NCBI GenBank assembly: GCA_000181795.3
Contig: CM012953.1
Coordinates: 5,647,746-5,711,745, forward strand
Source of the DNA: Trichinella spiralis
Taxonomy: Eukaryota > Nematoda > Enoplea > Trichinellida > Trichinellidae
Length of the DNA: 64,000 bases
Reading direction: 5' to 3'
Of this stretch, positions 38,655 to 51,000 are shown piece by piece; position 1 is the first letter of the stretch; each line of letters opens with the position of its first letter. Both the position numbers and the translations under genes were made by a program. The notes beneath the pieces are model-generated. The model saw nothing but the letters and a program-made list of their open reading frames with translations. It ran no database searches and was not told where the DNA came from.

Positions 38655-41599
38655 GCAAATTCAATACGCAGAACAATAATCAACTTTTGCTAATTTCCAA
38701 AAAAGGAAATAATTTTTCTTATCTACTCATCACTAGCCTTCTTGACAGCTTTTCAGGGTTAATTAAATGGAGCGATTTTTTCGCAGATGCCATAGTCCTA
38801 ATTTAATTTCATGTTCCGCATATTTGAAGAGTGTTTTATTGAATTTATCAAAATTGGATCCATTGACAAACTTAAATACCATAAGCAATACACTGACTCT
38901 CAAACGTGTAATTTCTCTTATTTTTTCAAACAATTCTTACTGACATTAAAAAAGTTAAGATTATTTTTTTATTTTCAAGGTACTACTATTTAAAATACAT
39001 TTCAAAACTGCTCATTATACAAATACCCAATCTTTGTCATTTGTGCAAAGCATTAATCAAGCCGCTAGATGAGGTTAATTCAGTCACAGTATTGTAAAAG
39101 GGTTTTTAATAAAAAATCTTTCATCATAAATTTTAGCTGACAATTTGCTGAAAAACGTTAAGATTAATTTTAATGTAATAATCTTATTTATGTATTGAGT
39201 TAACTGCTATAACAACATTGAATGCAAAGAATCATTTTCACCTCTTTTGGATACAATGGTTTTAAAGATATTTCGTTTAATAAAAATAACTACGAAGAAG
39301 CTATTTTTTCTAATATTATTTAGCACAGCGGTTGAATTAACACTGCTCACCTGTTTCATTTATTTAAGTTTTCATTTCTTTACTGTAAAACATATTTAAT
39401 ACTTTTTAATTGGAAGATTCATTGCACATGATCAAATTTTTATCATTTTATAACATAAACTGACATGTTAATCTATGTACAAATGGATAAAAATTTATAA
39501 ATGTGTTGTTCATCATTTTAATGCTTTTAAAATAAAATAATTTAAAAACATCATTTAAGTGCAAAAAATAAACAAACAATTTGCTTTACTTACCAGTGGA
39601 AAAAGGGTTTAGCACTGTATAAGCTTCATCGATGTTGACTTTTAGCTTTGTTCAGCTACCCACACTCCAAGAAATCATTAAAATTTTTTCATACACATCA
39701 GTTGCATATTCAGGACTTTGGGCAAATATAAGGTTTCTTTTCATTTGGGCATCCAAATGCAATATATTGTTAAAACTAAAAATTATTTTCAATCAGCAGT
39801 CCACACACAACAACAAATCATAAATTCATGAACAATAAAAAATAACATTTTGCTAAATGAGTAATGTAAACATAAATATATTGTTTAATCAAACATTGAA
39901 ATTGATCTTCTGATGCAACAAGTTTCAATGTTAAAAATTATGATATCGTTCAAATTAAATTTAATGAAGAATGAAACATGCAATATTTCAACGCGTCAGT
40001 TTTTCTTCAATATGTGATAATTTTGGTTATGATAATGTTGTGTTTAAAAAGGAAATTTTCATAAACAAAAAATTAAAAATAAATTAATTTCAAATATGCA
40101 ATAAATTTGCTAATTAGGAGTTGATCCTAACTTGGTTAGAATAGTAATGCGATGTTGGACATCAATTTTAATAAAGTTGCGCACTTAAAACCCACCGCTG
40201 CACAGTCTCAGCACCCGATGATCTCTGCTTGCGGTTATTTAAGTTGTCAATATAAATATCACGAAAACATCAAAATTGAAACACACACAATCACAGATCA
40301 TGATGTAGATAAATGCATCAATAAAATTTGCAATTCTCTCTGAGAAATGTCTTAAACTATTAAATGCAGTCGAAGTATGATGGCAATATTAAAAAAAATT
40401 ATTACTAATTCCACGTCAGCATACGTGCAAAATCTAAAACATGTAATACATTTTTGCTTTTCCTTTTTGAAAATGAATTTCAATCAAAGTGGATACAAAG
40501 CATCAATCACTACCCCTGTTCAATAATTACTAAGTAAAAAAGCACTGGTTAATTGTATGCCAAAGTCGAAGATGGAATATTTCTTTGTTTACAGAAAATC
40601 AAGAAATTCAATTATGAAACATCTTAGAAAGAGTATTTGACAGTTTTAACTGAATTATTTTTCAACATATCAGAAAAAAAGATTACTTGGAATGTGTAAT
40701 ATATTTATTTGTCTGTGTGTCGACCATTCTTCATCATTTTAAACGTAAAATCCAGGTAAATGAGAAAAGTCATTCAAAATAGCGTCTGCCACGTGCAATT
40801 TAGTTTAAATCAATACACAAGCTTTGCTTTGCATGTTCCCAGAGTTTAATTATCATCAAAATCGAAAGCTAGGCTGAGATTTTCCCACCGCGTCAAATGC
40901 GTTGTCACACAACAGAGAGTACTACGTCTTACGTACCAAAAAGTCACTGGAGACTATCGACTTGATTAGCGCTTTTGAAAGTAAGCGGCAAACAAGCAGC
41001 TTTGCCCATTAACTTGTAAAAGTCAGCAGTACTGTCAAAGAAAACTAAATTTTAAAAGCTGTCCACTGGATGCAGCATTATTTTTTACTTTGTCTAAATT
41101 TGCATCCAGCAAGTGTCAACAGACTATCATATAATTCATACTTTTCTCTCTTAACAATTTTTAAATGCATAAGCAAAAGCTTTTACTTAAAAAAAGAAAA
41201 ATTGAACAAGTTATGACAAATTTCAGCTAACAACGATCGAAAGAGATCCAAATGTAGATAAATTTACTGCTGATTGTACTGACTGGACAGTAAAAATGTA
41301 TGATGCACTGATTTATACATTATTTATAGAATTAATCTTTTTATAAAACTGTACATTAATACGTTACATATATTTTTTTAATTTATATTTATAAAGTTGT
41401 TTTAATGTGAAAAAAAACCGTTTATAATTAATGCGCCTTCATTAAAAAAGGGATACATTGAAGTCAATAGGAAATGGGTTTTCAAGATTGCAATGAATTG
41501 CAAATTGAATGCTGGCAATGAATTGGTAGCAAATAAATGCGGCTTTAAAGTTGAATGAATAAGTGAATGAATGAAGGCATGTCGGTTAAGTTTAAAAGA

Positions 41600-42110
41600 A
41601 ACAGATTTTTCAGCTAATTATTTACAGTATTACCGGTTGGCTTATCTTTTGATTGATCTTTGCTAATTTCGACATTGGAACGGCAGCAAAGAAACGAAAG
41701 CAAAGGCGTGGTGACCCGTCGGGAAAGATCGCAAGCCGCTCGTCACCATCGTCCGAATAACAACTGTTTGATAAATGATCAAATCGATGGGCTGAATTTT
41801 CTCGCCAAACCCACAAGGCTAAATAGATCAAGAATCCCCGCAGGTTTGGCAGAACGTAAAAGTGGCCGGCGCCGAAAATCAAACCATCTGGTCAATAACC
41901 AAATCCCCCGTCTCAGAGGCGAGCGTGTCAGAACCTGCCCTGCAAGAATACCAACATGCTTGTTGGAAAAGCATTTCCGTCTTCCTAACCAAACTTCCCA
42001 AAGTCAAGCCCAAATCAATCTGCTCTATTGTGAAATATCTTAATATTCGTAATAAGATTCCATCTTGCCTACAACATGCCTAATTGTCATTTGAAGGCGA
42101 TCAATGAATT
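41600..42110. other. GC-richer island with overlapping open frames on both strands
   Basis: Plus-strand frames: 41660-42043 (127 codons, basic), and a second that after a CCGCAG acceptor near 41840 reads VWQNVKVAGAENQTIWSITK and stays open to 42083. A third frame at about 41680-41758 reads FDIGTAAKKRKQRRGDPSGK then a stop. The minus strand is open at 41622-41882 (86 codons). The base composition is clearly unlike the flanks. It could be exons of an unrecognised gene, a non-coding first exon of the receptor, or an old insertion. Confidence 0.35.
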
Positions 42111-44779
42111 AACATTTTGAGCATAAGGATTCAGTTTCGAGATGGCCAACTTGCCAAGCGCTTCCTAAGTCCAACCGAAGACGAACGCTTGCTTGCAAGC
42201 TTCAAAGGTCAGCAGCTAAGCATGTCCATATCGATTGTCCATTCTATGTTCTTGAACCTCATTCAGGCGGCTTATCTTTCAGTAAGCTTTCATGCGTCAG
42301 TTAGTCAAATTATTCTTTCGCACTAAAACATCCACCAAGCTCTCGAATACATACTATTTATGTACAATTAGGCAAAATGGTTTATTGTTTACACTAAAAC
42401 TTCAAAATTATTTCAAAACAAAAAATTATCTTAAAACATTGACGATGCAAATTTTACAACTGGCACGCAGTTCGTGATGTGGAGCTCAAAAGAAGTGTTG
42501 AGCGGGTGAAAAATTTTAAATTTACAAAAAGCAATAAAAAAGTGAAAAAGAAAGTTAAAACCCTATTTATCCCACACTGAATCACGTAATACGAGTGCTC
42601 TTTAAATCTCTCATTGAATTCAGCAGCATTTGACGATGCTCATTAAGCATGGTGAGAGATCTGTTGATGGAAAGAGCAGTCATTGAAAAAATCTAAGCAT
42701 CAGCACAAGTGTATCTCAACTACTTCTCAGTAACCGCAGTGCGCATGCAAATGTCAACATCGTATTTGTTCTATCCTTAAAACAAGATATTACAATAAAT
42801 GATTGCTTTATTTTACATTGTTAAATTAAATAAACAATACAAATTGTATAAATACATCTTTTAAAATGTTTAACGAATATTAAACACGCAAAATGCTCAT
42901 CGGACTATTTTTTGCGTTCTGCAAATATCAAGTTATTGCTACAGTATTAATGTGCATTAATTTATATAATAAAGATATTTTAAATGAATTTTAATAAAAT
43001 GGAAACGTTTTTGAGGCGGAATAATCGACATTCGAAAGAGCTGTTTGCATTCACAGTGCAAATTTCAGATAAATAAAGGATTTCTTTTCTAACTTTTTTT
43101 AATCATTTAATTGCATTTGGGATCTTGGAAAATTAAATGGAAAATTCAAAATTCACTATTCCTTTCTCAAAAATTATTTCCTGTTTTAGTGACAATTTAA
43201 TAACCTGCACTAATTTAAAATAAATTATTATATCTGTGGAATTTTTTCTAAACTTTAGTAAAAAATTTTATACTTAAAAATTTATCAGCCCACAAATTGT
43301 TCACAATGCATAATCATCTTACATATACACATCTTCACTTATTTATTTATACAACATTTTAAATATGTTTCAAGCATAATAACAATATTAAATAAATAAT
43401 AATGATCATTATTATTATTGTGACAAACTAATTTGCCTGTTAAACTGCGATGTATGAGAAAACACTTGATTTAAATAACTGAACTTTTATATTCCCATGT
43501 ATTACATAATGGGTGTTTTATGAAGATGAGCAAAACACTAAATAAAAAATTAGATATGCACGTCTTCCCATGATGTTATAATTAATAATGAACAGTGTAA
43601 AAATTAAATTTCAATGCAATTTGATCTAATTAGTTGCAATTTAGAGTTAAAGGATTTTATTATTTTAAAATTAATTAGATGTTAATTTAATCATTCAATC
43701 AGCCATTACAGCAAGTTAAACATTATAAAAAGGACTTCGTTAAATACTTGAATTAAATGAATATATCTTTCTTGAGCATCTTTGTTATGTAAATGAAAAT
43801 TTCCATTGACAATAAGCAAGAAAAATGATGAAGATACACTTGCTTACTTTGAACAAAACGCTTCTTTTCTAGAAAAGCATTTGCATTTATTTTATTATAG
43901 TTGAAGCTCTTATTTTAATTTGATGACACTAAAAATTCAAAAACAAGAATTGTTTAAATGAACTTCAAAATTCTAAGAAAAATTAATAAATGAAAAGACA
44001 CAGTTGTAACTGGAGATGAACCCACACAAATGTAATTCTGACGTACAACTAATGCATTAAAAGTATACAAAAAAAATTCTTGCATCCAACTAACCCTCAT
44101 CATCAGTTTATTCTTTGCAAATCATCAGTGAAATCAACCTTTCAGTTTTCTCATGTGTAAAGTTGCAGGGAGTGATAATTTTATATGATAAGGAATGGTG
44201 ATTTAAAAAAATCAGGATACATCATCCGCGTACGTAAATTTTTCAAAGCCAGTAATCACAAGTTCAACAGTTGCAGCATTTTTTATTGTTCAAGTAACTT
44301 ACAGTTGAATATTGTATTTATTGTTTATATATTTATTTATTTATTTTTATTTTTATTTACCTAAATATTATCTACATATTTAAATTTGAAATTTGAATTA
44401 TGAACTGTGGTATATAAATTCTGATTATTATAAATTTGTATTCTCTTTTGGACGTTAACAGCCGTATACTGAATCAAATATTAAAAGTTAGTTTGTATGA
44501 TCTCTGACCAATAAAACAACTTACATAATATCGTGACCATTCAAAGCATTTACTACTTCGATTGCTAAATAGAAAAAATTCAACTTTTCAATATTCATTC
44601 ATTTTAGAAATATTATTCATTTGAAAATTGAGTTTGCAATTGAAGTTAAGAATTGGAATACTGAAAAGAATATATTCCAATCTTATCACCATAAACGGAT
44701 GGAAGAATTTTGAATGTTTAAAATGTCAAATAGCATACTGTTATGCTTACATTAAAGTCAAACTTTGTTATAATTATTA
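42111..44779. other. AT-rich non-coding tract
   Basis: No gene is supported. A GC-richer block at about 42560-42760 (cacgtaatacgagtgctc and following) has no useful open frame. Short (ATT)/(TTA) runs occur near 43410. Confidence 0.5.
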
Positions 44780-45001
44780 ATGATAGTTCACGCTTTAGAG
44801 GATGCATGTGTTCGTTGTGCCAACAAATCGCAGCTGGCTGAAATATCGCATAAATTTCGCAAGCAATCGATTAAACATTGCATGACCTTAAAATGCATGC
44901 CAATTCAAATAGATAGATTTGATTTTGAAAAATGCCACTTTGTAATAAATGATAAACGTTCAATCAGAAATCTGCCACTTGATCAATTGAGCATTCTTTA
45001 A
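44780..45001 (+). CDS. hypothetical 73-residue protein
   Basis: An ATG-to-TAA frame with more balanced codon use than its surroundings, beginning MIVHALEDACVRCANKSQLA and ending LPLDQLSIL. It has five cysteines, including a CxxC pair, and a charged helical centre, but no signal peptide. I do not recognise the family. It stands alone in a 20-kb gene-poor tract, so it may be chance or a lone exon. Confidence 0.25.
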   Translation: MIVHALEDACVRCANKSQLAEISHKFRKQSIKHCMTLKCMPIQIDRFDFEKCHFVINDKRSIRNLPLDQLSIL

Positions 45002-48000
45002 ACGCTTATTGAATTGTAATGCTACAAACGTAAATTTTTGGTAATATTAATTAATAAGCAAAAGTAATTTATCAATTGTTTTTTTTTTATTTTTATGAAA
45101 TCAACAAATTGTCAATAATTATTTTCATAATGCATTGTAAAGCCTTCAAAATAAGTAAAGCTCCTAAAAAGCTAAATATGAAATTTTAAAACATTTGCCT
45201 CTGCTCACAATTTCTAAAAGCTATTTTAAAGAATTTGGCACAGTTTAAAGTTTACAAAATAAAAGTGAAATATTATTTATAATGAACTACTTAAATCTTA
45301 CATTAATTTATTTATATTTCTTGTTTGGTAAGTGCACAAATTATCCATCATCTTTTGGAGCACCACATAAGCAATGAAATTTACAATGGTTTTAACTAAA
45401 CTTACTCCACCAGCTAGCTAGCTTCAAGAAGCAAACAAATTTAAGCATTTAATAAATGCTATTTATTATCCATAAAATTGAGTTGTTGCAAATTTTACGT
45501 TACTTAAAAGATTTTTACCATCCTATATAACATGCTGAATTTGTCATATTTGCTAAATTTGTAAATGCATTTGTCTACATGTATATATTATCAAACTTTA
45601 ATATTAATATAGACATATTGTGTCATAAAGTTAAATTACCTATAACAGTTTATTAAATTTACTATGAAAATAGAATTGCGTGATTTTTTAAAAATACATT
45701 TGTCCCATTTGAACATGTTTGATCAATAAAACAACAATAACAGCTATATTTTGGCAGATGTACGAAAAACTTTAGAAAATTTTTCATTTTTCAGTTAATT
45801 TCTGAATTAATAATTTACATGAATAACAGAGGTTTTCCGATTGTTTAAAATGATTTGAAATCTATCGTATTATTATGATTCAGTAACTACACAGTCTAAT
45901 GAATAACAATTTCTTATTGCTGCCCATTTGTACAGGAAATGAAATAAATCATAAATGATAGAAAATAAAACAGGGTAAATAGCTAAAAAATGCAACACTT
46001 TTTAGGGATCTTTTAGAAAAATTTAAGCAGTTTTTCTTACAAAAAGGACTTCAGTGAGTGAACATGAAACCTAATTCAGCATAAATATATTTATAATATA
46101 TTTTAACACCATTTAATCACTTTAATACTTGAATCGGCTTATTAAAAGAAGAAAATATATACTGGAAACACATATGATGGTTGGAATTGCAAATCATTAC
46201 CGTCAATAGGAATGTAATTTTTATTTTAGAAAAAGAAGAATTTCTTGCTTCACAGAACAGTGAGCATTATTTTTTTAAATATTTTTGCGAAATGATTTAT
46301 CACGCTATCATCAATCAAAAATCTTCTGGGATATAATCCATAAAATAAAATAAAAATTCATCATTTTTATTTCATGATCTTTCCGCATTTGACTTAATAT
46401 TCCTCCACAACTGTAAGAGCTTTTATGTAAAAATATAAGTCTGAAATATTACAACTGTACAACATTCTGTTTAATGTAAAAATCAAGAAAAATAAAGGAA
46501 CTGAAATTCAATATGCCAGATGTTTGCAAAGCAACAGCTTATATTATCATTCATACGGCTAAGATTACATTTATAGACCGTATTTTATCTAAGAAATGAT
46601 GATATATAAAATAAAGATACTTAAATTTGACATGAAAAGGCTATTAAGTTCAAACACGAATATATTTTCAGGTATATTTGTACATGTATAATTTGTTTGT
46701 ATTATATTTAGATAAAGTTCAGTTTTTCATTCCAAAATTTTTGAATGCACTTTTAAATCATAAATGAATGTTGAAATTTCAAAATATCTCTTCACCACCG
46801 TATTTCATTAATAATAGATATAACTATAAACTATATGGTTAATTAAGTTTACTTAAATTAAATTACAGATACACCTTAAAAAACATAAAGTAGATTTACG
46901 GTTCCTTTACAATTTAGGTTCGTTTACTCTTTGCCTTCACTTTCTTTACTTAAATTTTGCAGTTATGATCATGTAAAAAACCCTTAATTTCTCACGTAAC
47001 TTCTTTACTTTTATTTAAATATCTTACTTTTGGGATCACAATTGTTCCCAAAAGTAGCATTAAATTCTTATCTTTGGTGTCACCCCTTTTCTTACTATAT
47101 ATGTGATTTGAATGTAAGATTCACTAAATAAAAAATTTTTTTGTCATTTTTGTTAAAATATAAATGCTGAGGGTTCGTCATATTTAAGCAGATAAAATCA
47201 AACATGCTTTTTCTTTTATGTGACATCAAGAAGGCGGCAGTTTTGTTTTGGAAATAGCCCTTGGGAAAAGTCTATGCTAAAATGGCTTAAAATATTTGAA
47301 ATTAAAAAACCGCTTTGCTTAATTTACTTTATTTAGGAAAGACTAACAGAATTTCAAGCATTATTGATGCCAACAAATGGCTTCTATCACAATAAAAATA
47401 AATATTCCACAATAATCTGTTGAAACAACATAAGAAAACACTTTACTAATTACAAATTTAATTTTAAATGTTTGCATCAGCAAATGCAAATAGAAAGCAG
47501 TTGCTGTTTTGTCCAAATAATTTTTATTCCTTTAGTAATACAGTAAAAGCACCTTTCAAGAAGAAATTTTCAGAAGCTATTCTGAATTTTAATTTGCTAT
47601 AATCAGTTTTGATTAACGAAGCGACTTCGTTCATTTTGTATTAAAGCATTTATTAATTAAAAAATATCTACAAATATGAAAATTGTTTACCTTTCCAAAT
47701 CCAATTTACCTTTTTTAGTTAAGATGCAAGTTACCAAATAGCGAAATATTTTTCTCTGCGTTTGCATTTAAGCAAAAAAATTCGTGCCGCATGAAGAATC
47801 TCGCCCGTTTAATTGTGCATCATGGTGACAGACGTTTATTGGAAGCACTGATTTGAAGGAAATGACATTATTAAAATATCTTCATTCTTCTTTTGCCAAA
47901 CAGATAATAATCATATTGCAGACATGTGAATTTTGACAGCTGTCTAGCCGTCAGTCGATGCAACGAAAAACGTAGTCTTTGTAAACTGCTTATTTTAAAG

Positions 48001-51000
48001 AAAGGTATATTTTTATACCAATTATGCAAATCATTGCACAATACTACCTATAATAAAATATCAGACGAAAAAATAAAAATATACTTTTTAAATTTCACCT
48101 TTTACCAGTGAAAACATTTTTTAAACAGTTGTAAAAATGCTTCACACTAGAATATACAATTCCAATATATATTGAAATCAAATTTAATTCAATTAGCACA
48201 CAATCACATTTTGAGATATTTGAATATAATAAAATTAAAATTTAACAATTCTTTTTTGTTCTTCAGTATTAAAAAAGCATATTTCATTTTTCTCCATGAA
48301 AAAAATTTAATAATTCCAGACATTCAAAATAGGGGAAAATATTATCCATAGGAGCTGCTGTGAAAATATGCACACATGTTCTATCTTTTTATCTCTGGTA
48401 TTTCTTTGGTATTTCATAAGTTTGCATTAATTGTAGATTCAAATTTCACATTCTTGTTCAGCTGAAATATGCAACTCAAAAACTGCAAGTTACCGAAATT
48501 CATTTCCTCTATTGACGTTCATCCATTAAAATTTCAATGCACGGAACAACAAATATGAGCTGTGATTTTTTATAAATTTAAAAAGTAGAAACATTTGTAA
48601 CTGATAGATAATTATGAATCGAAAGCAATGAGAAAAATGTTCCGCAGATTAATCACAATTTGTATCAGTATTCTAACGATGCTAAATACTGATTTCGATC
48701 AACACGAGCGCATTTATAGAATATTTTATGTCCAACGATTCGCAAATTATTTAAAGTCATAATAAAGTAAACATAAAATTTTTCCTGACACCTCTCCAGG
48801 CTATTTTAAATATCCATTACATAGAAATTGGAATATGACTTACTGCTTACCTTTCTTTTGACTGACAATAAGAAATTAGTAAGCGTACATTCATTGGAAT
48901 TCCAAAAAATAATATACCACTGACCAACAAGCAGCACAGCTTCTAATTTGTTAAAGATGCTAAAAAATTATGAATTAAAGATGTTTTAAATGTAAATTAG
49001 TATTTAATAAAAAGAAAATGAAACTTTTAATTCATGGACAAGTTGTACACTGGACTTTATTTTTAGCATATGAAATTTACTGAAAAAAAATCTTTTTTTT
49101 AACCGTCTACAACAGAACTTTCTTAATTATTGCTCATTTTTTAAATTATTATTTACAAATGAAAAACTGCTTTTAATAGAGAGAATCGAGACAAAAAGCT
49201 ACCACCGTAGGAGGTGATGAAATTATTTCTTCCCATAGAGGCTTGATCAAATGTAAAATGATGGTCATTAAAAATTTACTGTGGCGGATATGGTAAAATT
49301 GGTTGATAATTTTAGTCGGTAAAGTGAGCATCGAATTTTTCGTTATTCAACTCAGTCAGGGGAATGTATAATCAGTTATTCAAAATTTTTGATCAATAAA
49401 TTACAAACAAAATGTGAAAAAATTTATTGCCGCTTCGTTTTCAAATTTCAGAATTAATTGTCTCCATTTTCTCAATTGCACGTAACAAGCTTTAACTCAT
49501 AAGCAATTAACTATTACATTAATGTTTGCATTTTATGGATTTCATAAAATTCATGTTTATTTTTTTTGTTCATTGATTTGTTTTTTCGATATTTGAAGTG
49601 AACATTTTAAAAGTATTCAATCTTATTTAATAGTTATTTTATTTTTCATTGTTTTGAAATTATTCCTTTCTTATTGTTTTCTCCGAAGATTTATAATAAT
49701 AAATATTACTCATAAATAAAATTACTTTAAAATAATTTTCAAAATCAAACGCTATGTTTCAGTGACTTTTACATGATAATGCTTGCACAAAATTATTTGA
49801 TATTTTCAAATAAAAATATTATTTATTTATTCTATATTGTAGTTTTTCAATCTTTGCGAGATTCATTAAAACAAGTTTTATATTAAAAACAATTTAGTAG
49901 AACATAACTTATGGATATAATAAATATTACATTTTGGATTTGTTCGTAAAATGTATTCTTTAGAAAGTGATTATTAACATGAACATTCCGGTGACCAGAT
50001 TTATTGAATAAATAAATCCCTGCATCAAGATATCAGCCATGCTAGAACATATTGTAGACGATGCATTAGCACCAAGAATGCATATTCTCTTTATACATAT
50101 TGAAAAACTAATAAGTTGCAAATGAGATTATAGCCAACTAATGCAATTGAAAATGAATAGCAACCGCATAATGCTCAGCATATGAAAAACTGTCATAACT
50201 GATTCAATTTTTTCAAATGCAATATTTAAAATAAAAAAAATTTGACATCAACGTAAATGCTATTATATTGAAGATAAATTGTGACTTCTTTTTTACCAGA
50301 TTTTCAAGCATTCATATTTCAGACTAAAAAAAGCTGTTTTCAAATTAAAAAAAAGTTTATCAATATTAAATGTTAAAATGGTTTTTCACCATGAATCAAG
50401 TGTAATTTCAAATAAATTTAAATTGATTTTTTAAACTATTAAAATAAATTAAGCAATGGCAAGCAATTTTAAAATCCTTTTAGTGGTGCTTAACTTAATA
50501 ATAACATTTTTTACGCTAGCTTTGCGTTGTAATTTTTACAGTTACGCTTTTGATGCAGTTGAGTTGAAGTTTTAGTGCAGTTTATGTTAAAATATGTCCA
50601 TTCAAATTGAATCAGTATCAAATTGAACTAATTCTTAAACAAAGAACATATTAATGCATTATTCTTATCATTAATATTAACATCACATATTCATGTACAT
50701 GCAACATGCATGCAATGTTATATATATTGGCATATAAAATGATCCTTCATCGCATGATGGCAATATAGTTGTGCAGAAAACATTGATGCGCGCTTGACTG
50801 ATCGATTTCAAAAAGCTCAGTTGATAACCACAACTTATCTTTAATGGAAGATATAAGCTGCGCATTAGCATGCTTTAGCGTCGTTCATCACTTTGTTGAA
50901 TAATTATTATTTTGATGTTTCATTATTGTTTATGAAACTATTTCATTTGGAAAGGAAAGGAAGAAATTTTCTATCAAAATAACAAAAATTTGTATATTTC

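Larger units (their letters stand above)
35112..41599. other. AT-rich gene-poor tract upstream of the receptor
   Basis: No confident gene. It holds the Cys-rich broken frames at 35523-35772, a palindromic TGACGTCA at 38647-38654, an unassigned 63-codon frame at 40152-40343 and a GC-richer block at 40860-41060. The receptor promoter and any 5' non-coding exon could lie anywhere here. Confidence 0.5.

Noticed and set aside
36000-40000. Repeated ATTTATTTATTTAT-like runs as possible origins or AU-rich elements
   Set aside because: They are simple AT-rich low-complexity sequence common across the whole tract.
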